From Mycobacterium sp. 3519A (lineage in GTDB: Bacteria; Actinomycetota; Actinomycetes; Mycobacteriales; Mycobacteriaceae): a DNA stretch of 64,000 nucleotides. This document shows positions 63,329 to 64,000 of the stretch, one piece after another (position 1 is the stretch's first letter; each line of letters begins with the position of its first letter). A model generated the notes under the pieces. That model searched no databases. It was not told the DNA's origin and worked only from the letters and a program-made list of their open reading frames with translations. The stretch covers positions 1-64,000 of the forward strand of contig NZ_OESG01000014.1 of NCBI RefSeq assembly GCF_900240945.1. Reading direction: 5' to 3'. Position numbers and translations under genes: made by a program.

Positions 63329-64000
63329 TCAGTACGTGTAGAAGCCCTGGCCCGACTTCTTGCCGAGCTGACCGGCCTCCACCATCCGCAGCAGCAGCGG
63401 CGGCGGCGCGTAGTGCGCGTCCTTGAGTTCGGCGTACATCGAGTCCGCGATCAGCTTCATGGTGTCCAGACCGATCAGGTCCGAAAGCCGCAGCGGCCCC
63501 ATCGGATGCGACAGCCCGGCCACGATCGCCTTGTCGACGTCCTCGACCGTCGCGACGCCCGCCTCGACCATGCGGATCGCCGACAGCAGATACGGCACCA
63601 GCAGCGCGTTGACCACGAAGCCCGAGCGGTCGCTGCAGCGCACCACCTGCTTGCCCAGCACGTCGCTCGCGAACTTCTCCGTCCGCACGATCGCCGCGTC
63701 GGAGGTGACGAGCGTGTTGACCAGTTCGACGAGCGGCAGCACCGGCACCGGGTTGAAGAAGTGCAGACCGAGCACCCGTGCCGGATTCTTCGTCGCCGCA
63801 GCGATTTTCATGATCGGGATGCTCGAACTGTTCGACGCCAGCACCGCATCGGGATCGGTGATGATCTCGTCGAGTTGCGCGAAGATCTTGCCCTTGACGG
63901 TCTCGTCCTCGACGACGGCCTCGATGACCAACTGGCGGTCCGCCAGGTCGGTCAGCTTGGTGGTGTAGGTCAACCGGCCCAGCGTGGCGTCGCGGTCGGC
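63329..64000 (-). CDS. fadB2: 3-hydroxybutyryl-CoA dehydrogenase FadB2 (N-terminus beyond window)
   Basis: At least 223 codons are open to the window edge. The NAD-binding start lies outside. It shows VIEAVVEDETVKGKIFAQLD, LASNSSSIPI, VLGLHFFNPVPVLPLVELV (catalytic His), DRSGFVVNALLVPYL and HPMGPLRLSDLIGLDTM. It corresponds to Rv0468. It oxidises 3-hydroxybutyryl-CoA to acetoacetyl-CoA. In M. tuberculosis it is next to umaA and pcaA; here it adjoins the amine island, whose crotonyl-CoA product would feed it after hydration. Confidence 0.93.
   Translation of the reverse strand, partial: ADRDATLGRLTYTTKLTDLADRQLVIEAVVEDETVKGKIFAQLDEIITDPDAVLASNSSSIPIMKIAAATKNPARVLGLHFFNPVPVLPLVELVNTLVTSDAAIVRTEKFASDVLGKQVVRCSDRSGFVVNALLVPYLLSAIRMVEAGVATVEDVDKAIVAGLSHPMGPLRLSDLIGLDTMKLIADSMYAELKDAHYAPPPLLLRMVEAGQLGKKSGQGFYTY

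Overview
The window is high-GC actinobacterial DNA. Its gene order identifies it as a Mycobacterium, probably a non-tuberculous, Mycolicibacterium-type species. From about 8.6 kb to 44.2 kb it follows, in reverse, the M. tuberculosis block Rv0514 to Rv0472c: hemB-hemD-hemC-hemA, serB1, hadD, the acyltransferase, galE2, bS22, proC, ppx1, regX3-senX3, gpm1, mshA, lprQ, murB, deoC, hbhA and a TetR gene. At the far right it ends inside fadB2 (Rv0468). These orthologies come from remembered gene order and protein motifs; no search was run.

Layout. (1) 1-4.8 kb: two secreted glycine-rich (PGRS-like) proteins without PE domains flank an 868-residue ATPase/LuxR regulator. A near-identical palindrome lies upstream of each PGRS gene. 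(2) 4.8-8.5 kb: a probable operon of a DUF2236 oxygenase, a TetR regulator, a small hydrophilic protein, a flavin split-barrel protein and a cytochrome P450. (3) 8.6-15.1 kb: the haem operon hemA-hemC-cobA/hemD-hemB, followed by four small membrane-protein genes coupled by start/stop overlaps or short gaps. (4) 15.2-44.2 kb: conserved mycobacterial core genes for cell envelope, mycothiol, phosphate sensing, proline and peptidoglycan. The cyclopropane synthase genes cmaA2, pcaA and umaA, which M. tuberculosis carries in this block, are not present.

(5) 44.2-63.2 kb: an accessory catabolic island between the TetR gene and fadB2. It holds a PuuP-type diamine importer, a copper amine oxidase, an aminobutyraldehyde-type dehydrogenase, a GABA-type aminotransferase, a second aldehyde dehydrogenase, a class III CoA-transferase, a glutaryl-CoA dehydrogenase, a PucR regulator and a second amine or amino-acid permease. 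Read together these give a near-complete route from a diamine, cadaverine being the best fit, through 5-aminovalerate, glutarate and glutaryl-CoA to crotonyl-CoA. Two paralogous NylB-like serine hydrolases sit at the two ends in opposite orientation. An uncharacterised ATP-grasp enzyme lies beside one of them, and these are the least explained part of the island.

Non-coding signals worth noting are two families of about 62-65 bp palindromic repeats lying just after stop codons (15.1 and 31.5 kb; 39.3 and 63.3 kb), a 25-bp tandem repeat downstream of hbhA, and several short perfect palindromes in promoter regions. I saw no rRNA, tRNA, insertion sequence, prophage or CRISPR array. The only gene-poor stretch over 300 bases is 46321-46759, described below.
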